From: Thermococcus henrietii
GTDB taxonomy: Archaea; Methanobacteriota_B; Thermococci; Thermococcales; Thermococcaceae
Direction: 5' to 3'
DNA length: 64,000 nt
NCBI RefSeq assembly: GCF_900198835.1
Contig: NZ_LT900021.1
Span: 1,860,001-1,924,000, forward strand
Both the position numbers and the translations under genes were made by a program. Below, piece by piece: positions 29,009-39,717 of this stretch (within the stretch, counting starts at the first letter, position 1; each line of letters starts with the position of its first letter). The notes under the pieces were generated by a model, which was not told the origin of the DNA, made no database searches, and saw only the letters and a program-made list of their open reading frames with translations.

Positions 29009-29845
29009 TCACTCAAGTTTTGACAGAACCTCAAGGCTCACGTCGAAGTTCTTAACCGAGTGGGTGAGGTAGCCGAGGCTTATGACGTCGATGTCGAGCC
29101 CTGCATACTCCTCAATGTTCTCCGGCGTTATGCCCCCAGAGACCTCGATTTTCACCCTATCGCGCAGGCCTTCGCGCTTTAGAGCCTCAATCGTCTCCAC
29201 TATCTCGGCTGGACTCATGTTGTCGAGCATTATCACGTCCGCCCCGGCCCTTGCCGCTTTGAGAGCATCTTCAAGGCTCTCGACCTCGACCTCCACGACC
29301 TTGTAAACGCTGAAGGCTTTAGCGCGCCTTATTGCTTCTTCCAGCGGGACTAAAGCGAGGTGGTTGTCCTTGATGAGTATCGCGTCGCTCAGCGAGAAGC
29401 GGTGTGGCTCGCCGCCGCCGATGAGTATGGCCCTCTTGTCTATCGGCCTGAGAAGGCTCTTCCTCGTGCCAGCTACACGGACCTTCGGGTTCACGGCTCT
29501 AACTTTCTCGACGAGGTTTCTAACCTCGGTCGCGATACCGCTCATCCTGCCCATGACGTTTAACGCTGTTCTCTCGACGAGCAGAATGGCTCTCGCGTCC
29601 CCCTCAAGCTCGAGGATTACGTCTCCCCTATTCACAGCCTCGCCGTCGCGTTTTCTGACCGAAACCTTAACGCTAAAGTACTCGAAGAGGGCTTTAGCTT
29701 CTTCAACGCCCGCTATAATTCCGTCCTCCTTGGCTATGATTACGGCCCTGGCTTTAGTTCCCTCGGGAATCACCGCCTCGCTCGTCACGTCGCCAAAGGG
29801 TGCATCCTCCTCGATGAACCTGAGGAGGTATGAAACATGTATCAT
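29009..29845 (-). CDS. nadC: Quinolinate phosphoribosyltransferase NadC
   Basis: This 278-residue enzyme converts quinolinate and PRPP to nicotinate mononucleotide in de novo NAD synthesis. It has FIEEDAPFGDVTSEAVIPEG at the N-terminus, AGTRKSLLRPIDK, a helix carrying the KDNHL substrate loop, and DVIMLDNMSPAEI. The ATG at 29845 lies seven bases after the GGTG of GGGAGGTGAATGAGG. The ribosome site lies within the last codons of the upstream ATPase gene. NadA and NadB are encoded upstream on the same strand. Confidence 0.95.
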   Translation of the reverse strand: MIHVSYLLRFIEEDAPFGDVTSEAVIPEGTKARAVIIAKEDGIIAGVEEAKALFEYFSVKVSVRKRDGEAVNRGDVILELEGDARAILLVERTALNVMGRMSGIATEVRNLVEKVRAVNPKVRVAGTRKSLLRPIDKRAILIGGGEPHRFSLSDAILIKDNHLALVPLEEAIRRAKAFSVYKVVEVEVESLEDALKAARAGADVIMLDNMSPAEIVETIEALKREGLRDRVKIEVSGGITPENIEEYAGLDIDVISLGYLTHSVKNFDVSLEVLSKLE

Positions 29846-29847
29846 CC

Positions 29848-31143
29848 TCATTCACCTCCCAGCAGGAACTTCCAGAGGGGCACGAGCCGAACCTTCTTCC
29901 CCTCCACCTCGATTGTATCGTCGCGCTCCCAGTTTATTATCGTTAGGTTATCACAGTTGAGCTTCTCAGAGGCGCTCATGAGCGCCGAAACCTCCCGCTC
30001 AAACGTTTCGGGTTCATCAATGGAATAGCTCACCTGTATCAGCCCGGAAACAATGCCGTCCTCAACCACCACGAAATCAACCTCCCCTCCCCGCTCGTCC
30101 TTGAAGTAGTAAAGCTCCTTCTCCTGCCTCCTGAGTTCAAGGAAAACGGCATTCTCCATCAGCCTGCCGATACTCCCTCCCGAACGGGGGGAGTAGGCGT
30201 TTATCAAACCAGAATCAATTATGTAAACCTTTGGAAGGCTCTTCTCAATCTCCCTAAGGTTGTGGGAGAACTTCCTGAGCGGGAAAACGAGATAGGCCTC
30301 TTCAAAGTACTCGAAGTAGCTGTAGAGGGTGTTTCTGCTCACCTCGACCCCCATTCCCTTCATGTATCTGGCCGTTTTGTTTACCGAAAACTCCTTGGCA
30401 AAGGATGCCATGAGGAGCTTCAAAAACAGTCGAATTGCCTTCAGATTCTTCACGTTGTGCCTCTCGACCACGTCGCGGTAGAGCATCACATCAATGTACT
30501 CCGAGAGGGTCTTCCTCTTGAGGAATGGGTCATCGAGCAGAACGACCTCGGGGAAGCCACCGAACTCAAGGTACTCCCTCAGAAAGGCCTTTATCCTTGC
30601 CTCGTCTCTCGTGGAGATGTATCTGCTCGGGGTAAAGCCCTTCGCCCTCAGGAACTCACGGAAGGAGAATGGAAACATCTCGAAGGTGAGCGTTCTTCCA
30701 CGCAGTGCCGTTGCGATTTCCCTGCTCAGGAGCTTTGAAGAAGAACCCGTTAGATAGACCCTGAAGCCGTCCCTCTCAAGGGCTCTCTTGACGAAGAGCT
30801 CCCAGTTTTCAACCTCCTGGACCTCATCAAGGAAGAGGTACTTCTCCTCGGCATCGGGAAAGAGCTCGTAGAAGACCTTTACAAGGGTTGAGAGGTCGTC
30901 AAGGCTCGGGGGATATATCCTGTCGTCGTCGAGGGGGAAGAAAACGGCCGCCTTACCTTCATTTCTCAGCTTGGAGAACTTTTGTAGGATGTAGAATGTC
31001 TTTCCAGCTCTCCTCGGCCCGATTATAGCTACTGCCTTGTTCACCGCCAGCTCATCGGGAACGCTAAGCTCACGTTCGATACCATCAACGCTGAGATTGA
31101 GGTAGTCCATCACTACCTGTGCTATGACTCCCTCACGGCTCAT
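29848..31143 (-). CDS. AAA+ ATPase with DUF4143 nuclease-like domain (copy 1)
   Basis: This 431-residue protein has an AAA_14-type ATPase domain with Walker A GPRRAGKTF near residue 43, Walker B YLFLDEVQEV and sensor TGSSSKLL. A winged-helix-like segment follows (KTARYMKGMGVEVSRNTLYSYF), and then a C-terminal DUF4143 domain of the PD-(D/E)xK superfamily. There the motif reads EVDFVV then LIQV, with Gln where the catalytic E-x-K is expected. The ATG at 31143 has no ribosome site and is about 25 bases after a TATA box, so the transcript is probably leaderless. It interrupts nadA-nadC, and its 3' end holds the nadC ribosome site. It is paralogous to the gene at 60898. Confidence 0.85.
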   Translation of the reverse strand: MSREGVIAQVVMDYLNLSVDGIERELSVPDELAVNKAVAIIGPRRAGKTFYILQKFSKLRNEGKAAVFFPLDDDRIYPPSLDDLSTLVKVFYELFPDAEEKYLFLDEVQEVENWELFVKRALERDGFRVYLTGSSSKLLSREIATALRGRTLTFEMFPFSFREFLRAKGFTPSRYISTRDEARIKAFLREYLEFGGFPEVVLLDDPFLKRKTLSEYIDVMLYRDVVERHNVKNLKAIRLFLKLLMASFAKEFSVNKTARYMKGMGVEVSRNTLYSYFEYFEEAYLVFPLRKFSHNLREIEKSLPKVYIIDSGLINAYSPRSGGSIGRLMENAVFLELRRQEKELYYFKDERGGEVDFVVVEDGIVSGLIQVSYSIDEPETFEREVSALMSASEKLNCDNLTIINWERDDTIEVEGKKVRLVPLWKFLLGGE

Positions 31144-31225
31144 GTTAAGTGAAAAGGTAAAAATCCTTAAAAAGTTTCCCTCTTAACTTAACAAAAATCC
31201 AGGAATCTTGCACTCTCAACTTAAC
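31144..31225 (-). promoter_or_regulatory. Promoter of ATPase copy 1 with three ACTTAAC boxes
   Basis: GTTAAGT (31144-31150) adjoins the start codon. Its inverse ACTTAAC occurs at 31186-31192 inside TTAACTTAAC, and again at 31219-31225. The minus-strand TATA-like CTTTTTAAGG (31164-31173) lies between the first two, which are 42 bases apart. The last two are 33 bases apart. Regulation by a protein binding these boxes is inferred. Confidence 0.5.
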
Positions 31226-31228
31226 ACC

Positions 31229-32137
31229 TCAGCTCATCTCAAGCATTTTCTCGATGGCCTTCCTGGCCTTCTCGGCTATCTCAGCTGGAACCTCAACGCG
31301 GTATTTCACCTCCCTGAGAGACTCGTAGACACTCTGGAGCGTTATCGCCTTCATTCCAACGCAGACGGCGTCCTCCCTCGCGGGATAGAACTTTATGTTC
31401 GGGTAGAGCTTGCTCAGCCGGTAGACCATCTCCCTCTCGGTGAAGACGACCCACTCGTCGTGCTCGGGCGCGTGCCGTATCATTCCGCCGGTTGATACGA
31501 TTATGTTGGCCCTTTCCTGAACTTCTGGCTCGCACTCTGGGTGAACCATCAGCTTGGCGTTTGGGTGGAGCTTCCTCGCGCGCTCAACGTCTTCGACGGT
31601 GAACTTCCTGTGGACGTAGCAGTGGCCGTTGGGAGGGACTGGGATTACCTTCTTCCCGGTCATCCTCGCCACGTAGCTCGCCAGGTTCTTGTCCGGGCCG
31701 AAGATGACGACGTCGGAATCGAGCTTTTCGACGATTTTGACAGCGTTGGCGGAGGTAACGGTCACGTCGGCGTAGGCCTTCGCCTCGGCGGTTGTGTTTA
31801 CGTAGAGGACGACGGGAGCGTCTGGATACTGCCTCTTAGCTTCAAGTATGTGCTCGACCTTGAGCATGTTGGCCATCGCACAGGTGGCCCTTCTCTCGGG
31901 CAGGAGAACGGTCTTCTCCGGGTTGAGGATTTTAGCGGTCTCGGCCATGAAATCAACGCCCGCGAAGACTATGACGTCGGCATCAACGTTTATGGCCTTC
32001 CTCGCGAGCTCGAGGCTGTCCCCAAGGAAATCCGCCACGTCCTGAACCTCGGGGAGCTGGTAGTTGTGGGCCATGATTATCGCGTTGCGCTCCTCCTTAA
32101 GCCTCTCAATCTCGGCAATCAGCTTCTCCTTATCCAT
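31229..32137 (-). CDS. nadA: Quinolinate synthase NadA
   Basis: This 302-residue 4Fe-4S enzyme condenses iminoaspartate with dihydroxyacetone phosphate to quinolinate. Cluster ligands are visible as Cys86 in [11 protein letters not shown], a Cys in [10 protein letters not shown] and one in [10 protein letters not shown]. The N-terminal [19 protein letters not shown] is characteristic. The ATG follows GAGGGGTGTGAA. It acts with NadB upstream (32462) and NadC downstream (29009), although an ATPase gene and a broken antitoxin are wedged into the cluster. Confidence 0.96.
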   Translation of the reverse strand: MDKEKLIAEIERLKEERNAIIMAHNYQLPEVQDVADFLGDSLELARKAINVDADVIVFAGVDFMAETAKILNPEKTVLLPERRATCAMANMLKVEHILEAKRQYPDAPVVLYVNTTAEAKAYADVTVTSANAVKIVEKLDSDVVIFGPDKNLASYVARMTGKKVIPVPPNGHCYVHRKFTVEDVERARKLHPNAKLMVHPECEPEVQERANIIVSTGGMIRHAPEHDEWVVFTEREMVYRLSKLYPNIKFYPAREDAVCVGMKAITLQSVYESLREVKYRVEVPAEIAEKARKAIEKMLEMS

Positions 32138-32215
32138 TTCACACCCCTCAGCGGGGGTAGAAAAGGGGAATTAAAAGGGTTTTTGAACACCTTTGGTTAT
32201 GGGGGACTCAGAACA

Positions 32216-32417
32216 TCAGTGAGATGCTCTTCTTTGGTCTCCCCTCACAGAATCAAGGGTTTCATCAACGTTCTCCCTTGCCTCAAGCTCCAGCTCATCA
32301 ATGAGCTCAGAGAACTTTTTCTCTTCAATGTAAATCACTATTCGCTTTGATGGAAGCGAGAGGGGTTTGAGAGGCTTTATAACACCATTCATAAACGGCC
32401 TCAATCACCTTAGGCAG
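32216..32417 (-). pseudogene. Decayed DUF104 antitoxin
   Basis: The minus strand reads PKVIEAVYE and then, two bases out of register, NGVIKPLKPLSLPSKRIVIY. Joined, this is the standard DUF104 start seen intact at 1130-1339. The break fits loss of two bases in what would be GAAAATGG. The expected start codon position carries CTG (32415-32417), five bases after GGTG. The rest of the frame is open to a stop at 32216. No PIN toxin gene follows, only nadA, so this looks like an orphaned, dead antitoxin. Confidence 0.65.
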
Positions 32418-32461
32418 TTTCTCACCATCAAAACTTCGACTTGAATTTAAAAGGTAAATGG

Positions 32462-33859
32462 TCACAGCCTGCACTTCCCATCGAAGAAGCTCGGTCTCTC
32501 GAAGGTCTTTCTCATAGCTGGAAAGTCCTCGCGGTAGTGGCTTCCCCTGCTCTCTTCCCTCGCGAGTGCGCACTCGAGAACGCCTCTCGCGACCAGTTTC
32601 AGCCTCGGGTCGGCCTCGATGTCCTCGAGTTTCTTGAGACCTTCTCTCAGCGTTTTGGCGCTCCTGATGATTCCAGCGTGACTCCAGAGCAGTTCCCTCA
32701 GCGCGTCAACGTCCCCGGGCTCGTAGCCGTGGTAGGCCGGCTCCTTGACTTCTCTGCACCTCGGCCTTTCCCTCGCTATCGTCCTCGCAACTTCAAGGCC
32801 GGAAACAAGGCACTCGAGGAGGGAGTTGCTGGCCAGTCTGTTCGCCCCGTGGAAGCCGTTGCAGGAAGCTTCACCTATCGCGTAGAGGTTCCTCACGGGC
32901 GTTCTGTACCAGAGGTCAACCGCTATTCCTCCCATAGTGTAGTGGGCTATCGGCGAGACTGGGATTGAGTCCTTCGAGGGGTCTATCCCGTCCTTCCGCA
33001 GGAAGGCGTATATCTGCGGGAAGCGCCTCTTGAAGTTCTCTATCCCGGTCGCGTCGAGGAAGACTTTCTTCCCCTCTTGCATCTGGCGGTAGATTGCCCT
33101 CGCCACGATGTCCCTCGTCGCCAATTCGTTCACGAAGCGCTCTCCCTCGTCCGTTACGAGCTTGGCACCGGCTCCCCTAACGGCCTCGCTTATCAGGAAG
33201 ACGCCGTTCTTTCCGATGTACCCGGTTGGGTGGAACTGGACGAACTCCAAATCCCTCGCCGGAGCGCCTTTCATGAGCGCGTCGCCGATGAGAAGGCCGG
33301 TGTTCTCCGGGGAGCCCGCTGTAAACTTGAAGAGCCCCGAGAAACCGCCGGAAGCTATAACAGTCGCGTCGAAGCGGAGGAACTCACCCTCGACGAAGAC
33401 GCCGTAGGCCTTTCGGTGTTTAACGGCAAGCTCATCAACTTTCCCCCTGACGAAGTTAACGCCGAGCTCCCTAGCACGGAGCTGGAGGAGCTTCGTAACG
33501 TGCTTGCCGGTCTCGTTCCTAATCGTGAAGACCCTGCCGAACGAGTGGCCCCCTTCGGTCTCGCTCGCCTCGAACTTCAGGCCGAGGGAGAGCAGGAAGT
33601 CGTAGGCCTCGCTCCCCTTCGAGATTACGTTCCAAACAACCTCGCGGTCGTTGATGTACTTTCCGGCTTTGATTGTGTCGAGAACATGAGCTTCAAGCGA
33701 ATCCCCTTCGAGAACAGGAAAGGCTATCCCAGCTTGAGCAAGGTAGGAGTTGCTCCTCCTGATTCCGGGGCCTATGAGAGTGACCTCAAAGCCCCTCTTG
33801 GCGAGCGCTATGGCCGAGGTCAGACCGGCTATTCCATCGCCAACGATTCCAATTTTCAT
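32462..33859 (-). CDS. nadB: L-aspartate oxidase NadB
   Basis: This 465-residue flavoprotein oxidises aspartate to iminoaspartate for NadA. It begins MKIGIVGDGIAGLTSAIAL, a Rossmann FAD-binding loop, and has SEAVRGAGAKLV, SPIAHYTMGGIAVD and GEASCNGFHGANRLASNSLLE. The ATG follows GGTGGTGGG. It is the first gene of the nad cluster on this strand. It is shorter than the E. coli enzyme, as is usual for archaeal NadB with a reduced C-terminal helical domain. Confidence 0.96.
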   Translation of the reverse strand: MKIGIVGDGIAGLTSAIALAKRGFEVTLIGPGIRRSNSYLAQAGIAFPVLEGDSLEAHVLDTIKAGKYINDREVVWNVISKGSEAYDFLLSLGLKFEASETEGGHSFGRVFTIRNETGKHVTKLLQLRARELGVNFVRGKVDELAVKHRKAYGVFVEGEFLRFDATVIASGGFSGLFKFTAGSPENTGLLIGDALMKGAPARDLEFVQFHPTGYIGKNGVFLISEAVRGAGAKLVTDEGERFVNELATRDIVARAIYRQMQEGKKVFLDATGIENFKRRFPQIYAFLRKDGIDPSKDSIPVSPIAHYTMGGIAVDLWYRTPVRNLYAIGEASCNGFHGANRLASNSLLECLVSGLEVARTIARERPRCREVKEPAYHGYEPGDVDALRELLWSHAGIIRSAKTLREGLKKLEDIEADPRLKLVARGVLECALAREESRGSHYREDFPAMRKTFERPSFFDGKCRL

Positions 33860-33910
33860 CCCACCACCCAGGAAAAGAAGAGATTGAGAGCTTAAACGGT
33901 TTTTGCACCC

Positions 33911-35074
33911 TCAAATCTTCACCCTCACCAGCCACCTGAGCTTGCCCGCGTCTATGCTCTTCGTCATCAGAGCACCGCTCTCGAAGACCCACACCGCGAG
34001 CCTGAGCACCACCGCGTTCCACAGGAGGAGGTAGAAGAGCGCCCCGAGGGCCGTTATGTAGTTGCCACTCGTTGCGCTCAGGAACGCAAGTATCGGGGCG
34101 TAGCCGGGGTCGGCCTTCACGAGCAGACCGGCAACGCCGGAAACGTCGAGCCCGAAGAAGATGACGAAGATGGGGGCAAGATAGAGCACCTCGACGAGCC
34201 CGGCCACGCTGAGGGCGCTCCTGACGTCGAGGGTGAAGAGGGAAACTAAGAGGCTCGTCAGGAGCATCAGGACGAAGAGCAGAAAGGTCCCGGCGGAGAG
34301 GAAGATTAGGGGAACTGCCCCGACCGAAACGCCGGCGGAGTGCCCTGAAGAATGCTTTGAAAACAGTGAGGCCAGACAGAACGAAGCCGATAGGGAAGCG
34401 AGCACGAGCAGGCTAAAAACCACAGAGGCGAGGATTTTTCCAAGGATTATTGACCTGCGCGAGACCGGGAGCGTGAGGAGGGTTTCAAGGGTCTTGCCCT
34501 CCTTCTCCATCGCGACCGAGGCCGCTATCGCCTGGGCAGCGTAGATTCCAATGGCAAAGAGCACGAAGGGGACCGCGAGGGCGCCCCTAAGGAGGGCTGA
34601 GACGTAGCGGGATGGCTCTATGCTGAGGACATCGTTTCCGACGTAGAGCCTGAACTCGGGCCGTATCGAGGGCAGAACGCCCTCCCCAAAGCGCAGGACC
34701 AGCGCCTTCAGCGTGCCGGCGAGCTTGACAGTCTTGAAATCAAAAACGGACGAGAGCCTCGTTCTTATGAGCAGGTGCGGGGAGCGACCTTCTTCAATCG
34801 CCTCGGAGAAACCCGCGGGGATTACGAGCGTAACCGGCGAGTTCTCGTCGATAGCGATTCCGTTCCTCTCGAGGAACGCGACGAGGGCCTTTGAGTACTT
34901 CCCGGAGTCCTCGTTGATAACGCTGACGGCAAGCTGGGAGGAGTGCGAGGAAGACTGGAAAACCCCAAACATAGCTGGTAGGAGGATTAGGGGAAGGATT
35001 ACGGCCGTGACGAGACGCCTGTCCCGGAGGATGTCCATAAGCTCCTTCTGGAACATAATCCACAGCTCACTCAT
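33911..35074 (-). CDS. ABC-2 type exporter permease
   Basis: This 387-residue membrane protein starts with a cytoplasmic helix containing FQKELMDILRDRRLVTAVI, as in NatB-type permeases. A hydrophobic segment follows, then an extracellular domain of about 130 residues, then five more membrane segments from residue 170 on. MEKEGKTLETLLTLPVSRR is the coupling-helix motif of ABC-2 permeases. Its ATG overlaps the stop region of the ATPase gene (35067). The cargo is unknown. Confidence 0.88.
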   Translation of the reverse strand: MSELWIMFQKELMDILRDRRLVTAVILPLILLPAMFGVFQSSSHSSQLAVSVINEDSGKYSKALVAFLERNGIAIDENSPVTLVIPAGFSEAIEEGRSPHLLIRTRLSSVFDFKTVKLAGTLKALVLRFGEGVLPSIRPEFRLYVGNDVLSIEPSRYVSALLRGALAVPFVLFAIGIYAAQAIAASVAMEKEGKTLETLLTLPVSRRSIILGKILASVVFSLLVLASLSASFCLASLFSKHSSGHSAGVSVGAVPLIFLSAGTFLLFVLMLLTSLLVSLFTLDVRSALSVAGLVEVLYLAPIFVIFFGLDVSGVAGLLVKADPGYAPILAFLSATSGNYITALGALFYLLLWNAVVLRLAVWVFESGALMTKSIDAGKLRWLVRVKI

Positions 35075-35816
35075 AGGCGACCCTCCGAGAGGCCCTTACA
35101 AAGACCTCTTCGAGGTTTTCGGCGTTGTGCCTCTCCCTCAGCTCCTCCGGCGTCCCGGCTTCCACAATCAGCCCCCTGTGTATTATCGCCACCCTGTCGC
35201 ATAGGAACTCGACCTCGAGCATGTTGTGGCTCGAAACGAGGACTGAAACGCCTTCTTCATTGGAGAACTCCTTTATACGCTTCCTGATTTCATAGGCGTT
35301 TGCCACGTCGAGGCCGCTCGTCGGCTCGTCGAGGATGGCCAGCTCCGGTTTGACCATTAAAGCCCGCGCGAGGAGGAGCTTCCTCACCATTCCCTTCGAG
35401 TACGTCGCGACCCTGTCGTAGAGCCTCGCTCCGAGGCCCGCTATCTCGATTCCGAGCTCGAGCATCTCATCGGCGTCTTTTCCTGTCGCCCGGGAGTACA
35501 GCCCGGCCATGAAGCGGAGGTACTCGTAGCCCGTCATGCTCCTGTAGGCCCCCGCCTCCTCCGGCAGGTAGCTTATCAGCTTCCTGACCTTCTCGGGCTC
35601 CTTAACGACGTCGTGCCCCATCACTTCAGCTTTTCCCCTGTCCGGCGGGAGAAGCGTGGCGAGAATTTTCAGTGTGGTGCTCTTCCCTGCTCCGTTCGGC
35701 CCGATGAGGCCGAATATCTCGCCCTCCCGGATGGAGAAGCTCACACCCTTCAGAGCCCAAACGCGCCCGTAGGCCTTTTCGAGGTTTTTCACGAGGACCG
35801 CAGGCTCGCTGGACAC
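35067..35816 (-). CDS. ABC-2 type exporter ATPase
   Basis: This 249-residue ABC ATPase has Walker A GPNGAGKST, a signature region YSKGMVRKLLLARAL, Walker B LAILDEPTSGLD and a switch His in VSSHNM. The GTG at 35816 lies six bases after GGTG; a TTG 24 bases upstream lacks a ribosome site. It pairs with the permease at 33911. A TATA-like TTCTTATAAG (35872-35881) upstream gives this operon its own promoter separate from the peptidase-like gene before it. Confidence 0.92.
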   Translation of the reverse strand: MSSEPAVLVKNLEKAYGRVWALKGVSFSIREGEIFGLIGPNGAGKSTTLKILATLLPPDRGKAEVMGHDVVKEPEKVRKLISYLPEEAGAYRSMTGYEYLRFMAGLYSRATGKDADEMLELGIEIAGLGARLYDRVATYSKGMVRKLLLARALMVKPELAILDEPTSGLDVANAYEIRKRIKEFSNEEGVSVLVSSHNMLEVEFLCDRVAIIHRGLIVEAGTPEELRERHNAENLEEVFVRASRRVAYE

Positions 35817-35910
35817 TCCGCCCACCTCTGGGGGTTCCAAAGATGTCAGACTGAGAGTTGGATAGGATTACTTATAAGAATTGCGTTTCTTGTGTGTCCG
35901 CTTCCCTTTT

Positions 35911-37446
35911 TCACCCGAACGCGACGGTCCGCTTTAGGCTTGTTAGATAGACGAAGTAGTGGTAGTTCATCAGGTCCTCGCCGCTGTTTTCCGAGGGCTT
36001 TTTGTTGAAAACATCAGGCGTCCCGGTTATCAGCAGGATATAACCCCCTCCCTTCGGGTTCCTCAGGGCCTCAACGAGGAAAACTCCTTCAGAATATTCA
36101 ACCCCATCAAGAACGACGGAGCTGTTCCTCATCTCCACGTATCTGCTGAGCCCGCGGACAGCGGGGGAGTTCAGCGGTGCGATGACAATAACGTTGCCGC
36201 TTTCGAGCCCCTTCGTGAAGGTTACCTTAAAACCAGCCTTTTTGAGCATCTCAACGTAGCTTTTAACGTATTCGCTGTTCGAGAGATTTCCGGCAACGTA
36301 CAGCTTAACGCCCTCCGTTTTAAACGCCATAAAGGCCATTCTAATGGTCGGTTCCGGGGAAACGTTCTTCCAGAAGCCCTCCTTATACCAGTTGCCCATC
36401 AATCTCGCGAGCTCGGGCATGAAGCTCTCGAAGGTGGGGTATTTTTCTTTATTGGGTATGTATTCCGTTAGGTACGCCCGATAAACCCTCCCAACGAGGT
36501 AGAACCCAAGGGCTTCCTGGCCCTTTATGAACCTCTCAGCGCTCTGGTTTCCCTCCGTTTTGAGGATGTAGTAAGCTTCAAACGCCCGGACAAAGGTCTC
36601 ATCAAGGTAGGTCTTCCAGCTGGCGTATCCCATAGAAGTCATGACATCTTTCACCGGCGAGAACATTTCCTCATACTCCTTAAACTCCCGGTAGTGTCTC
36701 CCCACCGCGGGATTGACGAAGCTGTGGGCAAGCTCGTGGGTGGAAGCACTGCAGTAGGAATAAGTCCCGTTGGAGAACGAGCAGACGCCGAGGAACGCGT
36801 AAACGGTATCGTTCGTCCACCCGCCGTAGCTGTAGTACACTTCCAGAGGCTGAAGGACAAAAATCCAGCGGCTCTTTTTCTCCCCAAAGAAATTCTCCTC
36901 GAAGCGGGGGAGGCTGAAAACGTCCGGATTCTCCTTAAGGAACAGCCCTATCTGCTCCCTGTAAAACTCTTTGTGGCTCTCGTAGAAGGCTGAAAAGTTC
37001 GAGTCCTGGGCGAAATCTTTTATGGCTGTGGCGAGTTCGTTGAGGAGCTTTTTATCCCCGTGAACTCTTCTCACTAGGTATGCACTCCACTCCGTGGAGT
37101 TCAGCTCCATTGCAAACTTGGGAATGGCGTCGTACCCCAAACCCTCCCTCAGGGCGTTTTTAGCGAGGAGCACCGCCCTGTGGTTTCTGTAAGGAGAAAA
37201 GTAAGACCCAGCCTCCCGGGAGTAGGGAGTAGCGTTGTTGGAGTTCCAGCCAGCGAGGTGGAAAACAACGTTTGTCAGCTCGGTGTAGGGGTTCACCTCG
37301 ACACAGACGTTGCCGGAGCACTCGGAAACCGGGGAGAGGTTGAGCTGAAAGTCCGGCTTCGGTGGAACGTGCGATTGGGCAAGGTAAAAGGCGAAGAGGA
37401 GCGCAAGCAGAGACAGGGGGACGAGCACGTGTTTGGCCCGGGGCAT
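35911..37446 (-). CDS. Secreted DUF4932-like protein with HExxH zinc motif
   Basis: This 511-residue protein has a signal peptide or N-terminal anchor (VLVPLSLLALLFAFYLAQ) and an extracellular domain with THELAHSFVNP around residue 220. That is an HExxH zinc-metallopeptidase motif with the SFVNP extension seen in DUF4932 proteins. A further Glu is likely supplied by DETFVRAFEAYY. A Rossmann-like C-terminal part follows (YVAGNLSNSEYVKSY to VIVIAPLNSP). Of the two ATGs at 37452 and 37446 I prefer the latter, seven bases after GGAGG. Substrate unknown. Confidence 0.8.
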   Translation of the reverse strand: MPRAKHVLVPLSLLALLFAFYLAQSHVPPKPDFQLNLSPVSECSGNVCVEVNPYTELTNVVFHLAGWNSNNATPYSREAGSYFSPYRNHRAVLLAKNALREGLGYDAIPKFAMELNSTEWSAYLVRRVHGDKKLLNELATAIKDFAQDSNFSAFYESHKEFYREQIGLFLKENPDVFSLPRFEENFFGEKKSRWIFVLQPLEVYYSYGGWTNDTVYAFLGVCSFSNGTYSYCSASTHELAHSFVNPAVGRHYREFKEYEEMFSPVKDVMTSMGYASWKTYLDETFVRAFEAYYILKTEGNQSAERFIKGQEALGFYLVGRVYRAYLTEYIPNKEKYPTFESFMPELARLMGNWYKEGFWKNVSPEPTIRMAFMAFKTEGVKLYVAGNLSNSEYVKSYVEMLKKAGFKVTFTKGLESGNVIVIAPLNSPAVRGLSRYVEMRNSSVVLDGVEYSEGVFLVEALRNPKGGGYILLITGTPDVFNKKPSENSGEDLMNYHYFVYLTSLKRTVAFG

Positions 37447-37564
37447 TCTCATTCCTCCTCTCTGGCGTTTGAATTTCTTAGCATGCCCATGATTCTTGAA
37501 TTGTTTTTCTTTTAATCTTTTAAGACTTCCAGAGAAAAGAAGTGGAACAAAGCGGGATTGAGAA

Positions 37565-39046
<1,482 letters not shown>

Positions 39047-39237
39047 TTAACATGAACTTGGAGGGCATTTTTAAGGGTTTCGAGCGAGTGATGGCCTGTA
39101 AATTCGTCACGTCTGACCGCAGTAATGTGACATTATGACAAAGGAGTAGGGATTTCCGGTGAAGATTCCGTCTAGTGTACAAAAAAGCTCCCGAAAAGCC
39201 AATATAGAACATTGTAGTCCGCTCTACGGTGATTGCC

Positions 39238-39586
39238 ATGAGGAGGGGTTACGAAATTCAAAGGAGGGCTTCAGAAAAGCTCAGGGGGGAGGGCCAAACC
39301 ATTCGTTAGCGCAAGGTCCGAGGAGTTGCTTTTCGAGATTCTAAAGGAAGGTCTCTTCTGGGCCGCCCTCGGGAAACCGTCGGAGGTCATGCCGTTTCTG
39401 AGGGGGAAGTTGCTGGGCAACGGATTGAGCGAAAGCTCCAAGAGACAGCTTGAGTGGCTTCTCGACGAGCTTGAGAGGTTCTACGAGCGCGTCGCCTGCT
39501 GTGGCAGGGTCGAAGAAAAGCACGTCAGGGCAATCAGGTCCTTCCACAGGGACATCGTCTCGGTGATAGAAACGGACAGGGCTTAG
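39238..39586 (+). pseudogene. Small unknown gene interrupted by a frameshift in a G run
   Basis: A start ATG at 39238 lies six bases after GGTG and about 35 bases after a TATA-like AATATAG. The frame reads MRRGYEIQRRASEKLRG and stops after 23 codons. Removing one G from the six-G run at 39284-39289 joins it to a frame that continues RAKPFVSARSEELLFEILKEG to the stop at 39584-39586, giving about 115 residues. The C-terminal part is helical with a CC pair (ERVACCGRVEEKH). Either the gene is broken or the G run is miscalled. I do not recognise the family. Confidence 0.6.
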
Positions 39587-39717
39587 CTTTTTAACCCCTT
39601 CCTTCTACCCTCTCAGGGATGATGAGGGAAGTTTCGTCCGAGCGGTGAGGAAACTCGCATGGGCTGACCACCCTCAACCTTTTAAACGGCTCTTCTCTTC
39701 GCCCTTCGGGAAGAAAA

